Part shown: in pieces, positions 20,773-32,027 of the stretch | Layout: each line of letters begins with the position of its first letter | Numbering within the stretch: position 1 is the first letter of the stretch | Origin: Ricordea florida | Taxonomy: Eukaryota; Cnidaria; Anthozoa; Corallimorpharia; Ricordeidae | NCBI GenBank assembly: GCA_949710005.1 | Contig: OX453281.1 | Span: 18,339,501-18,403,500, forward strand | DNA length: 64,000 nt | Direction of reading: 5' to 3' | Notes under the pieces: generated by a model | What the model saw: the letters and a program-made list of their open reading frames with translations, nothing else | The model's database searches: none | Told to the model about the DNA's origin: nothing | Position numbers and translations under genes: made by a program

Positions 20773-21107
20773 TTAATGTATGGTTCCGAGGGAAACAGTT
20801 AGTTTTGTTTCCCAAGAGTCCTGATGTTTCCCGAGACGAAGTCGAGGGAAACATCAGGACTCGAGGGAAAACAAAACTAACTACTTTCCCGAGGGACCAT
20901 ACATTAAGTGCTTTGTTATATATTTAGACTTCCCCTTAGCAAAAACAAGCAAACAAAGACGGTACAACTGGCGAGCGGGCAACAACTGCGCAATTGTTTC
21001 CCGGTCGGGATACATTTAAATTTGTTCAAGGGCACGTGACCAAGAATCAACCAATCACAGTGCTCGTTTTGTTGAATGAAAGTCTAGGTATATAACAACA
21101 TGTTTTA
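20773..21107. mobile_element. foldback-headed insertion in LINE
   Basis: Arms of about 60 bases (CTTAATGTATGGTTCCGAGG and complement) form a palindrome at 20773-20909. About 200 bases of non-LINE sequence follow before the LINE frame resumes near 21108. The inserted sequence splits the LINE reverse transcriptase, so it is younger than the LINE. Confidence 0.75.
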
Positions 21108-21781
21108 ATCACCCAGAGAAGAGGAATTATTAAGCTTATTCCAAAAAAAGACGCCGAGCCGTACTTTATTAAGAACTGGAGACCTTTAACGCTGCTTAAT
21201 TGCGACTATAAAATCGCGGCCCAGGCAATTGCTGGCCGCTTAAAAACGTTTCTTCCTGATCTAATTAACAATGACCAAACAGGCTTTATAAAAGGCTGAT
21301 TCATAGGTGAAAACATCAGACTCGTAGAAAGTATCATTTGTTATGCAAAAGAGAAAAATATGCCAGAATCACTCTTGTTTCTTGACTTTGAAAAAGTGTT
21401 TGACACGATAGATTGGTGTTTGAAACTCTCAACTATTTTGGCGCCATTGTAATACAATGACTCGGCCTTTTTTACTGCTCTCCTGAGAGCTGCATCCCAG
21501 ATAATGGTTGGACGAGCGACTTTTTTTGAAATCCAAAGAGGTGTTAAGCAGGGCTGTCTACTCTCACCATACTTATTCGTTTTATCGGTTGAAATGTTAG
21601 CCAAAGAAATCGGTAGAAATAAAAAATTAGGGGTTTTCTGATAAATAACGAAGTAATTAGAGTTAAGTCTGTCAATATGCTGACGATACAGCGTTAATAT
21701 TAGATGGATCAAATCAAGAGTCACCTGCAAAACCTTGCCTTTAAAACTTGGACGACTTCTACAAAGTTCCCGGTCTAAATT

Positions 21782-21783
<2 letters not shown>

Positions 21784-21836
<53 letters not shown>
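21784..21836. repeat. (AAT)n microsatellite
   Basis: About seventeen AAT triplets lie within the decayed LINE. Confidence 0.95.
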
Positions 21837-21840
<4 letters not shown>

Positions 21841-22389
21841 CAGAAGCCCTTTGGATTGGATCAAAATGTGAGAGCAACGATGTGCTATTCCCTGAAGAAA
21901 ATTTCAAATTGTCAATATACAAAGTAAGAACACTAGGAATCTAACTTTCAGTTCATCTGGAGCAATCCGCAAATTTAGATTATGATGAAAAACTTGAAAA
22001 GGTCAGGAATATATTAAGCAGTTGGAAATACCGCAGACTGACACAAATAGGTAAAATAATGGTGCTAAAAAGTGTTGTTGTTTTGCAGCTTGTTTATGTT
22101 TTATCACCGCCACTTTTAAATGCGAAGACTATTAAAGAAGTAAGCAAACTCTTTGTCTCATTTCTCTGCATGGAATGGAAAAGGGGACAAAATTAAGCGA
22201 AATACTACCAGTAATGACTATCCAAAGGGAGGCCTTAAAATGATAGATATTGACTCTTTTAGTAAATCCGTTAAAGCTACTGGGATAAAAACTGAAAATA
22301 CTTAAATGAAGAAAACCGAGGTAAATGGAAACTTTTCTTTGATCTTGAGTTGAAGGCTTTCGGCTGAAAAGTGGTTCTTACCAGAAATC

Positions 22390-23170
22390 TTAACGCAAAA
22401 GACACCAAAACCTTGGCCGGACCAACACTCAGTGTCTAAAAATAACTGAGGAGAATATGCTGCCTTTGTTGACATCTGCAAATGGTTAGACATTCTAGTC
22501 TTCTCGGATAAGGACGAAAACCGTAGGCCCCGTCTCACAGCACTGTTCTTGTGGGGCGTCAAAATCCCACAACACTGTTCGAAAAGAGTAGGGGACGTAG
22601 ACCCCGGTGTTGTGGTCGACCTTAGTAAAGTTTGATTGTAATTTAGCAATTAATGAATGAGGCTGAGTAGGATATGAAGAATTAAGCGGATCGAGGAAAG
22701 TGTTATCCACCGAGGCCGTAGGCCTCGGTGGATAACACCCTTCCGAGATCCGCTTAATTTTTAATATCCTAGGAAAGCCGAATTCATTAATTGCTTTATT
22801 ATTCATCAAAATATTTTCAAACACTTAAAGGAGAAAATCAGCTCTATTTTCACAAATTTCACACCCACCAGCAATATAACAAAACAACAAAATAACACAA
22901 GCTCGTCCCCAGGTCTTCTCGGTTAACGGTGCATTAACCTGCGAAAACGATGCATTTTTGACGTCATTTCTCGTTTAAGTCAAAATTCTTCCAAATTTGG
23001 TCATCAGTAACTGGTTATGGTGAATTAAACGTGTGCTTTTAGCCAATCAGAATCGGGGAAATATTTTGAATGAATAATAATATAAATTAATAGGAGAATT
23101 GATTTAAAGCGCCCTTGAACATATCCAAAGGAAAAAGTGCGCTATACAAATTCATTATCATCATCATTCT
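22390..23170 (+). mobile_element. SINE fragment split by a hairpin element
   Basis: 22390-22630 matches the central domain of the SINE at 10286-10764 (GGCCGGACCAACACTCAG, CTTCTCGGATAAGGACGA) but lacks the tRNA head. The matching tail (AAAGCGCCCTTGAACATATC, GTGCGCTATACAAATTCATT) appears at 23100-23160 after the hairpin element at 22639-23084. The simplest reading is one SINE inserted in the LINE and then split. Confidence 0.75.
22639..23084. mobile_element. hairpin-headed element, copy 2
   Basis: This has the same palindrome, tail and boundaries as 13203-13650, with a longer GGCCGTAGGCCTCGG centre. It lies inside a SINE, which lies inside the LINE. Confidence 0.8.
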
Positions 23171-23831
23171 TAAATTTTTAATGATAACTTCATAAGAGAA
23201 GTCCTGACAATTTGGGCAGACGTTAATTTTGAAGACCAAATAGTCTCGGAGAATCACTTTCTCAACCAGAGCTTACGGTACAACTCGTTGATTAGAATTG
23301 ACAACTGCCCTGTTAACTACCCTGAATGGCATTGTGCAGGTATTACAATGGTAAGACATATGAACCCAAGGACGATTCCAATAATTTTCTATCTTTCACA
23401 AAATTATAAACAAGGTACGGACTAACAGCTTGTCCTCTTAAGTATTACGGAATTTTGTCCACGATTAAACTTTTATGGAAAGCACACCAAAACAGCTTTG
23501 CGACAAACAACCGTCAAAGCATGAAAGCTTTTCAACTAAACTGCTGAACACTCGAAAAGCAAACAAACTAGTATACACGATACTTATAACAAGGAAATGT
23601 GCAACTCCTAGGCAAGCTCAGCAGAAATGGGTAACGGACTGTGGCATAGAAGACGACGAAAGAATTAAGTGGCACTTAAAACATATCATCTAGCTCTTGA
23701 GTGCAGCACACGTACAAAACGTCTTGAATTCCGGTGCAAGCTTCTGCACAGATGAATATCAACTAACGAATTCTTAGCTAAAATTGGTCTACAAGACGAC
23801 CCAAACTGCTCCTTTTTGCAACGTGTTACAT

Positions 23832-23925
23832 GCTGACGTGCGATCTCACCCAATAAAAGTGTAAAGCGCCTTTGAAAATATTCATATGAAAAAGTGCACC
23901 ATGTAAATTCATTAATTAATTCATT
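23832..23925 (+). mobile_element. SINE 3' tail fragment
   Basis: GCTGACGTGCGATCTCACCC, GTAAAGCGCCTTTGAAAATA and AAAAAGTGCACCATG match the tail of the SINE at 10286-10764. No head or central domain is attached. Confidence 0.75.
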
Positions 23926-24539
23926 AACGATGAACCAGAAAATCTTGTAACCTCTTTTGGTACTACCCTAAAGTGACCACTTTTTGGACCTTCTTAATGA
24001 AACGCCATATTTCGTCTCAGGTCATTACGGAAAACTACCAATTCAATATCCTTACAGCTTTAGGTCTAATTCCAGATTCCTTCAAAAATCATCGCCAAAT
24101 TAATTTTTGTCACTTTTTAGCTAGACATTATATTTGGACTTGTAAGAATAATAAAACGTTACCAAAGATAGAAGGCTTTCTTAGATACCTTTAGGCGAGC
24201 TATCTAGCTGAACAAAAGGCTTTGGGCACCGTACAAACAAAGTGGGAATTGCTGAAAACTTTAATCTAGAAAACCTTCCTATTCCTTTCCTTGCTTTGTA
24301 TTTTTTGTTTCAATTAGCCTCTAGACCAAACTATCCTTCACTGCCCTCTCACCGTCAGCTTTGCAACCCACTGACTGAAATTTTAATGCTTAATTTTATT
24401 CTGAGTATTGAAAGTTCTGTTTGTCGTTTAGTGTGAGTATGTAGCCTTTCTTGTAAGTAACTTGTTTGTAAGTTTTTGTGTGTTTCAATGAAATTAATAA
24501 AAAAATATATATAATAAAATAAAATAAAAAAATTTGAAG

Positions 24540-24729
24540 GGCGTTTTTGCCCGTATTACCACCTACGTGAGCAACTTGTCACGCAACAAAATCCAGTGTT
24601 GCATGTTGCAGCAACGTGTTACGCAATGTAGACTTGAGTTCTACTTTCTGCAACAAATTTTAGTTTTGTTGTTCTTATTACCACTCAAGCCACAGCATGA
24701 CACGCAGGTGGTAATCCGGGAACAACGCC
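24540..24729. mobile_element. 190-bp MITE
   Basis: Imperfect inverted ends of about 30 bases (GGCGTTTTTGCCCGTATTAC and complement of GGCGTTGTTCCCGGATTACC) bound a non-coding interior. It sits directly after the A-rich end of the LINE. Confidence 0.65.
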
Positions 24730-25618
24730 TTTCAGCTTGCAATGCAACAACGTTGCGCGACAAGGCCGCCATTTTCATTTCGCTTTGATGCCATTTTGTT
24801 TAATCTTGAACCAAATCTCAATGGCGCAAGGATTACCCAGAAGCTCCAGCGTTATTGCTGTAGAACGGGCAAGAGAGCACAATCAGGATTTTACCAGAAT
24901 GCATTGCATTTAACCAGGGTGCACTGCGCCACTTTTTAACCAGGGTGCATTGCGCCACGAACAACTCAAATAAAACGCGTGTCGTCTTTTTTCACGTGGA
25001 TTTTAGTGAGCAAGGTTAGTCGTGATGTTTTGCTCTGACCTAGTGTAAAACCATGCGAAGGAGGTACAATTCCCGCTTTCGTTCTTAATGCGATATACAA
25101 AAGTTTTCTAAATCATCTTAATATCTTAAAAATTTATCTTAAAAATTTAGACATCTTAAAAATCTAGACTCGGTATGCCATTTCTTAGCAGTCTCGTCTC
25201 CTTGGGCGAATTCTAAGGTGAAGAGAAATCACCGTTATTCTAGGTCGTAGAATGATTAGAACAAATGAAAATTGTAGAACACGCTTATTTCAAATTTTCT
25301 GCGATCTATTCCTCTTCATCCAAACATGAATTTGAGCTGAAGCTTTAGCATTTTCACACCTCGCGATTGACGTGTCCTCAACATTCTAGAGACATTTAAG
25401 ACTTATTTATGCGTAGCAGGAGAAATGTTTTAAGTTAGATTTTTGCTCTTACGTTGCAGACAATTTACACATCTTTCGATTTTTACAATCTGGTAAAGGG
25501 GAGGTTGATGTGCATCGTTTTATATTATATCTATGACCCCTGGATATGAGCAAACGCGCTTTCTGATTGGTTCCCTACTCACAGGCTATCATCTCACATC
25601 CCCATAAGTACGGGCATC
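24730..25618. other. non-coding; one short direct repeat
   Basis: The only structure I see is a near-perfect repeat of TTAACCAGGGTGCACTGCGC at about 24910 and 24937. The last 70 bases before 25619 are a possible promoter with an inverted CCAAT (GATTGG). Confidence 0.35.
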
Positions 25619-25734
25619 ATGGAGGATAGATTTCTTGAATAAGACTGCAAGGGGAGAAATTCAAGTCTTGCTTGAAAAGAATATACCAAAAAATACTACC
25701 GAAGCAAATAAATATGGGATGAAATTATTCGGCG
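25619..25734 (+). pseudogene. first-exon fragment of DUF3504/Crypton-derived type protein
   Basis: An ATG at 25619 opens a frame that stops after seven codons. The +1 frame then reads a segment (EIQVLLEKNIPKNTTEANKY) that resembles the N-terminal region seen in many cnidarian DUF3504, Crypton-recombinase-derived proteins. It ends at a good donor (GTAAGTGAG, 25735). The one-base frame change suggests a broken copy. No following exon with the recombinase-like domain is present downstream. Confidence 0.45.
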
Positions 25735-26070
25735 GTAAGTGAGCAAATTATATAGCAAAATTGACACGATTTTAATTGTTTATTACGAACTTAAGTGAAA
25801 CTCGTACAAACAGCCGCCATCTTGAAACATCCGTGGAGCCAGTAAACTGAGTTTTTTAACCTCTGCCTACTTTTTCCGCTTTTAATTCTCAGACTGGTTT
25901 GCTAACTCGGGAAAATTTGACAAGAATATTAAAAAGCTGTTTAAGAACGAGCCGGACTGACGTGTTTGTAGTTGTTTTGTATTAAAACAGAACCATCATA
26001 TCAAACTTATCCCATAGAAACCTGAACATTTGCTTAAATTGGTCCCAAGCCTCCATATTACCCACCTGAC

Positions 26071-26280
26071 ATGCGCATGGAGTTAAATATGCAAAGAACG
26101 CCAATGTTCAAAATGGCGGCCAATAGAGCGAAACGGGAATGCAAGATTCCGAAGAGATTTATTGACGAATTCGCAGAAGCTAAACCCAAGAATTACAAGA
26201 AGTTAAAAGCTACGGACAGAAATATTTATCCAGTGGAGATAACACAGGTTGACAAAGCGAAAAACATGGTTAAAATTCAT
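26071..26280 (+). pseudogene. 5' half of split Tudor/chromo-like protein
   Basis: The frame encodes a basic N-terminus (MAANRAKRECKIPKRFIDEF) and the first strands of a small barrel-like domain (YPVEITQVDKAKNMVKIH). The best start is the ATG at 26113 (AAAATGGCGG context). After KIH, where such domains continue with a GY..FDEW motif, the sequence changes abruptly to the CG-rich element starting CCTCGCGAAGC, and a stop follows at 26311. The missing continuation is found at 34829. No splice donor exists at the break. Confidence 0.6.
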
Positions 26281-26281
26281 T

Positions 26282-26460
26282 CCTCGCGAAGCGAGGCCGA
26301 AGGCCGAGCGTAGCGAGGTTACTAATCGTGTCGCCTTCGGTCAGACCACGTGGCTCGCAAGCCCGAGGAAATCGAGCCGAGAGTTTTTATATATGTATAT
26401 ATATTTATAATCGTGAGAAGTTGTAGAAAACACTGCTGAATAGTGCTCAATACACATTTG
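26282..26460. mobile_element. CG-rich transposon end
   Basis: The sequence starts CCTCGCGAAGCGAGGCCGAA, is rich in short self-complementary CG motifs, and interrupts the coding frame to its left. The complement of its first 11 bases, GCTTCGCGAGG, occurs at 34795-34805, just before the other half of the split gene. Confidence 0.5.
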
Positions 26461-26465
26461 TGTAG

Positions 26466-26630
26466 AGCGGTATATAGAATTGGGTTACTAAATGAAAACA
26501 CACATGATTCCCTGCAACTCTGAGTTTCGTGCTTGTGCACTCATCAGGCAGATTTAATCATAAGCACGAAACTCAGAGTTGCAGGGAATCATGTGTGTTT
26601 TCATTTAGTAACCCAATTCTATATATATTT
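26466..26630. mobile_element. foldback element with tRNA-unrelated arms
   Basis: Near-perfect inverted arms of about 65 bases (TTGGGTTACTAAATGAAAAC to GAGTTTCGTGCTT) surround a 30-base centre. There is no coding content. Confidence 0.85.
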
Positions 26631-26674
26631 ATATATATTTATTATATCTTTCAGTTAGTACGCGCGCTGTGATT

Positions 26675-26916
26675 GGTCAATTTAGCGGGCCGTACTTCAC
26701 TGTACGGCCCGCTAAAGTTTGTTTTGGTCGCCAAAATGACTCCAGAGATATAATAAATATCTTATTAACCTCGTCTTCTCGGTCCGTACTGTAAAATACG
26801 GACCGAGTTTTTTCCCGTCGATTTATGGCCCAAGCGCGAAGCGCGCGGGCCATAAATCGACGGGAAAAAACGAGGATCCGTATTTTACAGTACGGACCTC
26901 GAACTCGATTAATAAG
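26675..26916. mobile_element. two adjacent hairpins (foldback cluster)
   Basis: A 37-base hairpin (TTTAGCGGGCCGTAC and complement) lies at 26680-26716. A larger palindrome lies at 26761-26916 with arms from CTTATTAACCTCG to the GGGCCATAAATCGACGG complement. They may be parts of one element. They abut the left end of the DIRS-type retroelement. Confidence 0.75.
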
Positions 26917-27194
26917 AGGTATATATCTATATTCCACCTCGTTACCAGTGCCTTCGGGCTTACATGAGATAGCAAGCGCATGCGTCAACTCAGTGCAACG
27001 CAACGTCAACGCACGAGGTTCACGTCTTTGGAACTCGTGGGTTTTTTGTGATAGAAAACTTGGTTTCTTCACCGCAGTCACACAAATCTGACAACGGCTT
27101 GTCTAAGGACGTGGTATAAGTACCATTTGTTGTCTGAAACCCTGCTTGTCTGGGTTCATCTTGTTTTAAATCAGTGGAATTGGTGTTCGCCGCC

Positions 27195-29158
27195 ATGACG
27201 TCTCACGGTATCCGGTCGATTAGCCCCCAAGTCGATTAGCCCCCACTAAGTCGATTAGCCCCCAAGTAAAAGTCGACCAGCCCCCAAGTAAAAGTCGACC
27301 AGCCCCAAACGAAAATCTGTTTTCAACTTACTAGATTACTCTTCTTTGGGTTTCTCATTGTTTTACTAATGCTTGGAATTGAAGTCAATAACTTTAAGAT
27401 TGTTTGTTCGTTCGTTCGTCCGTTAAGGGTGGCCGGATTTACTTTCTTCTTTAACCTTTACTTTGCGTTTAAAAACTTCATGACTTTTGCTTGGTTTATG
27501 ATCTTTAGAACGAGATTTAGTTCTGAATGTTTATGAAGTAAAGAACATTTACAAGATACAGTTCTAATCGATCAGATCAACTGATTTTTCTCGATCGTAA
27601 CAGGCTACAATTTCATCAACATCAAAAAAGTTTGGTTCATGGACCATCGCAGGTTTGCTAGAATGCCGATGTCAGCGTCACGAGTAGATAACTTAGATCG
27701 CAAGTTATAATCCAAGCATTAGTAAAACAACAAGAAACCCAAAGAAGAGTAATCAAGTAAGTTGAAAACAGATTTTCGTTTGGGGCTGGTCGACTTTTAC
27801 TTGGGGGCTAATCGACTTGGTGGGGGCTAATCGACTGGGGGCTAATCGACTTGGGGGCTAATCGACCTACAACCCGTCTCACTCTCCGAACGTTCTGTCA
27901 ACTTGTGAAAAGCAGCTCCTGGCCCCTGCAACCAACGAAAGGCCAAAGGAACCTCAAAGGAAGGCTCCTAGAGCCGACAAAAGCAGAGAAAAGGCCCCTT
28001 CAACCTCTAAGGAGGAAAATAAGGGGGAAAGCGGGCGAAAGGCCTTTGACAAGAAAGAAGGCGCCGCCCCAACGGGCGCCACAAATGGCGGGAAACGCTC
28101 CGAGCTTTCGGGCAAGCCCACCGAGACTGAACGAGAAGTGTCTTCTAACGCCAGCTTTGACCCGTCAGTTATAACCACAATCCTAACTGAGACACTTCAA
28201 AATTCTTTCAGCGGATTACGCCAAGCGATGGAATCGGGTTTTAATGATCTTGGCAATATGTTAAGTGCAAACTTTCGGGAAGACGACGCGTCGGTGGATG
28301 AGGATAATGCGTCGCTCGCGACTGAAAGTGATGAAGAACCTCCAACCAAAAAGAAAAAAGTCTAACAAATCCGACGACGAAATTCCTCACAAAGCTGAGG
28401 CGAATGCACCGCAGAGTGTAATAATTGACAGGCTGGCCAAAAGTCTCCAGCTCACGGAAAATGCTGGACCAGCACTTAACACACAACTTGCTAACCTAGT
28501 CAACAAGCTTATGAGAGACAAACTCAATGAAGAGAAGCTGACTGAGCTGAAAAAGCTTTATGAAACCCCAGAAAACTGTCCCACCCTTGCTGAGACAAAG
28601 GTGAATCAGGGAGTTTGGAATAACTTGGATGAAACAGCCAGATCAATGGACCTCAAACTTCAAAAGTTGCAAAAGAGCCTTATAAAAGGAATGATAGTGA
28701 TTATATCTGTTGTGAACAAACTGATACCAGTGTCAGAAGCAGATGATACATCTAATGATCAGGAAGAGACCATAAACAAACTGATGGATGGTATCCTCTT
28801 GTTTGCTAATGCAAATCAAGAACTAAACTTCAGGAGAAGGGAGCTCCTTAGGCCACAGCTAAATGCCAGTTATAGGTACCTGTGTGCCCCATCCAACCCT
28901 GTCACAGCAGAACTGTTTGGAGATGATTTGCCTAAGGCTGTAAAAGATATTGCAGACACAAACAGGTTAACATCCAAACTGACCACAGACAATCGCCCCC
29001 CACGTTCAGGTTATCGCCCAGGGAGACGAGACCGGGGTCGCCATGCTTACGGGAAACGTCCATACCTACCTAATAACTACGCTTCAACCAAGCCAAAAAA
29101 CTACCAACGCCCCCTCCCACCCAGGAAGTGGGAGGGGAAGAAGACAAAGACAGACTGA
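27195..29158 (+). pseudogene. gag-like first ORF of DIRS element, interrupted
   Basis: The likely start is the ATG at 27195 in strong context (GCCGCCATGA). After about seven codons the foldback at 27214-27867 intervenes, and the frame resumes at 27868. It runs through an acidic and lysine-rich region to 28365, where a one-base shift in AAAAAGAAAAAAG moves to the frame that ends at 29158. The C-terminal part (28370-29158) is a helical domain followed by an RG/RP-rich basic tail (RPGRRDRGRHAYGKRPY), as in nucleic-acid-binding gag-like proteins. Confidence 0.75.
27214..27867. mobile_element. 654-bp foldback with repeated GTCGATTAGCCCCC arms
   Basis: Arms of about 150 bases are complementary. 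Their outer parts are built from repeats of GTCGATTAGCCCCC and GTCGACCAGCCCCC; the inner parts share CGAAAATCTGTTTTCAAC and its complement. It disrupts the DIRS first ORF. I found no convincing target duplication. Confidence 0.85.
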
Positions 29159-31206
29159 ATACATTGCAGGTTAGTTTGCCTGAACATAAATTTGCAGGCA
29201 GGATACAATATTTTGTACCAGCATGGCGTAAGATCACAACAGACCCTAACATTCTGGATATTGTGCAGCACTGCCACTTGGAAATCAATACAGACCCAGG
29301 TCAAACCTGTCTTAGACCTGAAATCAAATTTAATTCAACAGAACAGGCAATTATCACTGCAGAAATCTGTAGCCTTTTACAGTTAGGAGTTGTTGAATAT
29401 GCCACTCACTCGCCAGGGGAATTCATCTCAACTATTTCTGTGAGGAAGAAGAAGAGTGGGAAATATAGAATGATTCTTAATTTAAAAGGACTTAACAAAC
29501 ACATTGAATACCATCATTTTAAAATGGACACTCTGTGGTCTGCTGTGAGGCTTATGACTCAAGAATGTTATATGGCTTCTATTGACCTTAAGGATGCTTA
29601 TTATAGTGTTCCAGTTGCTCTCGAGCACCGGAAATTTTTAAGGTTTTATTGGCAGGGAACATTGTTTCAGTATACTTGTATGCCAAATGGGTTATCATCA
29701 GCCCCCAGATATTTCACAAAACTGCTAAAGCCAGTGTACTCTGCCCTGAGGCAACAAGGTCATTTAAATGTGGGCTACATAGATGATTCTTATCTCCAGG
29801 GTAGGGACTATGAGGAGTGTGCACTGAATGTCTCTGATACAGCAGGCCTCTTTACTGATCTTGGATTTGAAATCAATCATGAAAAATCAGTCATGCAACC
29901 TGTCCAGTGCATCACATTTTTAGGCTTTGTGCTTGATTCAGTAAACATGGTCATAACCCTGACACCTGTGAAAAAGGCCAAGGTCAAGTCAATCTGTACA
30001 CAAATCGTAAATAAAAGTGAGGTGAAGGTTGTGGACTTAGCGCAGGCTATTGGAGTACTAGTCTCGAGCCTGCCTGGGGTACAGTTTGGCAGCCTTCACT
30101 ACCGACAGCTTGAAATTGAAAAGAATCTTGCTCTAAAATCTAGCAATGGCAATTTTGATGCTGTTCTTTCCCTCTCACCTCACGCACTTTCAGAACTTTC
30201 ATGGTGGATCAATAATGTAGATCAAGCTTTTAACCCAATATCTCACGGTAACCCAGAGGTTGAAATTGAAACTGATGCATCTAAAACTGGTTGGGGAGTG
30301 CATTTTGCTAACAACACATCCCAGGGTTTATGGTTCTCTACTGAGACTCAACTACACATAAATGAACTGGAGTTAAAAGCTGTACAGTTTGCAATTAAGG
30401 CATTTGATGACCTTTTGGAAAACAAACATGTAAAGGTGTTGTCTGACAATTCTACAGCTGTGCATTATATTAATGCCATGGGAGAAACAAAGTCTCCCAG
30501 CTGTAATGAGATTGCTAATGCAATTTGGTGCTTTTGCAAACCGAAGAACATTTGGATCACTGCAGCTCCTGTAGCTGGGGTGGAGAACTGTGAAGCCGAC
30601 AGGGAGTCAAGAATATTTAATGACAGAACTGAATGGACTCTAAAGAAGTCTGTTTTTTCCCAAATTGTCAGTAAATGGGGCTTGCCTGAAATTGACTTGT
30701 TTGCTTCTAGACTTAACACCCAGTTACCTAGATTTGTTTCATGGAAACCAGACCCCAAGTCCTGCTTTGTTGATGCTTTTACCATTGATTGGGGGAGGTT
30801 AAATTTTTACGCATTTCCTCCATTTTGCCAAATCCACAGATGCCTCCAGAAGATTATGCAGGACCAAGCTTTGCAGGGAATCCTCATTGTACCTCTATGG
30901 CCGACTCAGGTATGGTGGCCACAGTTACTCAGAATGTTAATTGCAACCCCCTTAGTACTACCAAATGTTCAGGATCTGCTAACACTACCTCACTCAAAAA
31001 AGCTTCATCCTCTGAGGAGACGATTGACTATGGTGGCATGTCAGCTGTCTGGAATTCCCTCAAAAGCACAGGCATTTCAGAGGAATCTTGCAAACTCATC
31101 ATGTCCTCCTGGAGGCCTGGAACCAGGAAGCAGTATGGTACCTATATCCCACAGTGGACTGAGTTTTGTAACAAACAAAAATGTGATTCACTTTGTCCAC
31201 CTGTAG
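29128..31206 (+). CDS. DIRS reverse transcriptase/RNase H
   Basis: A 692-codon frame overlaps the end of the gag-like frame by about 31 bases and has no ATG near its start, so it may be reached by frameshifting or read-through. RT motifs are present: GKYRMILNLKGLNK, ASIDLKDAYYSVPV and the catalytic YIDDSY at residue 217. RNase H follows with ETDASKTGWGVHF, ELELKAV and LSDNSTAVHYIN, giving the expected acidic residues. The enzyme copies element RNA to DNA. The C-terminal 140 residues overlap the recombinase frame. No stop interrupts the domain, so this is the best-preserved part of the element. Confidence 0.88.
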   Translation: MGGEEDKDRLNTLQVSLPEHKFAGRIQYFVPAWRKITTDPNILDIVQHCHLEINTDPGQTCLRPEIKFNSTEQAIITAEICSLLQLGVVEYATHSPGEFISTISVRKKKSGKYRMILNLKGLNKHIEYHHFKMDTLWSAVRLMTQECYMASIDLKDAYYSVPVALEHRKFLRFYWQGTLFQYTCMPNGLSSAPRYFTKLLKPVYSALRQQGHLNVGYIDDSYLQGRDYEECALNVSDTAGLFTDLGFEINHEKSVMQPVQCITFLGFVLDSVNMVITLTPVKKAKVKSICTQIVNKSEVKVVDLAQAIGVLVSSLPGVQFGSLHYRQLEIEKNLALKSSNGNFDAVLSLSPHALSELSWWINNVDQAFNPISHGNPEVEIETDASKTGWGVHFANNTSQGLWFSTETQLHINELELKAVQFAIKAFDDLLENKHVKVLSDNSTAVHYINAMGETKSPSCNEIANAIWCFCKPKNIWITAAPVAGVENCEADRESRIFNDRTEWTLKKSVFSQIVSKWGLPEIDLFASRLNTQLPRFVSWKPDPKSCFVDAFTIDWGRLNFYAFPPFCQIHRCLQKIMQDQALQGILIVPLWPTQVWWPQLLRMLIATPLVLPNVQDLLTLPHSKKLHPLRRRLTMVACQLSGIPSKAQAFQRNLANSSCPPGGLEPGSSMVPISHSGLSFVTNKNVIHFVHL

Positions 31207-32027
31207 GAACAGTTTTAGACTTTCTCACCAAGTTGTACAAAAAGGGTTTGTCATACACTGCAGTTAACACAGCTAGGAGTGCCCTATCCTCCTTGCTTTC
31301 ATTACCTGATGGCACTACATTTGGCAAGCACCCTCTGGTCTCCAAACTGATGAAAGGGATCTTTCAGAAGAGACCACCACAACCAAGGTACTCAACAGTT
31401 TGGGATGTGAACACTGTTTTAACACACTTCCAGCAAATGCCTTCAACCAGGGAACTCTCTTTAAAGGAACTTACTTTGAAATTGGTTATGTTACTGTTAT
31501 TAGTTACTGGCCAAAGAGGCCAAACCATTCACCTCTTAGACTTGCACAATATGAGTGAATGCAATGATTCCTATTCGTTTACCATTACAGAGCATCTTAA
31601 GCAAAGTCGACCAGGGAACCCAAACCCTGTCATTACTCTTAAAGCCTACCACAGGGATAAACGTTTGTGTGTATTTACACACCTTAAGGAGTATTTAAGT
31701 AGGACTTAGACCATTAGAGGCACAGAGTCATACCTTCTTGTAAGTTTTGTCAAACCTCACAAGAGAGTGAGTAGAGACACCATTAGCAGATGGGTTAAGA
31801 TTTCATTAGATAACGCAGGCATTGATACCACACAATTCAAGCCTCATAGCACAAGACAAGCATCTATGTCTGCTGCTAAGAGAAATGCTGTAAGTCTGCA
31901 TGAAATCCTAAATACAGCCGGCTGGGCATCTGCTGTAACGTTTGCTCGGTTCTATGATAAGCCTATTTTACAGGAGGCAGAATTTGCAAACGGGGTACTT
32001 TGTCATAAGCCTATTCACTCTGCCTAG
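30789..32027 (+). pseudogene. DIRS tyrosine recombinase with internal stop
   Basis: The frame runs 30789-31709, stops at a TAG (31707-31709) and continues in the same frame to 32027. The N-terminal SAM-like core-binding domain covers WRPGTRKQYGTYIPQW to about 31400. The catalytic residues are seen as Arg in TGQRGQTIHLLD, His and Arg in HSTRQASMSAA, and Tyr in FARFYDKPI. The recombinase joins the circular DNA copy to the genome. One stop codon separates the first Arg from the HxxR/Tyr part, so the protein is truncated unless the stop is read through. Confidence 0.85.

Larger units (their letters stand above)
19600..24530 (+). mobile_element. Decayed Tx1/L1-like LINE with nested insertions
   Basis: Pieces of a single LINE ORF2 follow in order, with many stops and frameshifts. 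The end of an AP-endonuclease domain is at 19760-19960 (LDLVDTWRVLH; YKSDHCMIIL). A coiled linker is at 20013-20338. RT motifs are EKTPGTDGLPAEFYKVFW at 20660-20710, KNWRPLTLLNCDYKIAA at 21170-21220, FLDFEKVFDTIDW at 21375-21415 and QRGVKQGCLLSPYLF at 21535-21580. C-terminal pieces run to 24193 (HYIWTCKNNKTLPKIEGFLR). An A-rich 3' end lies at 24495-24530. It is interrupted by a foldback at 20773-21107, an AAT microsatellite, a SINE that is itself interrupted, and another SINE tail. It is non-functional. Confidence 0.85.

Noticed and set aside
21341-21922. 193-codon minus-strand frame with a tyrosine run
   Set aside because: It is antisense to the decayed LINE and crosses the AAT microsatellite, which creates the tyrosines.
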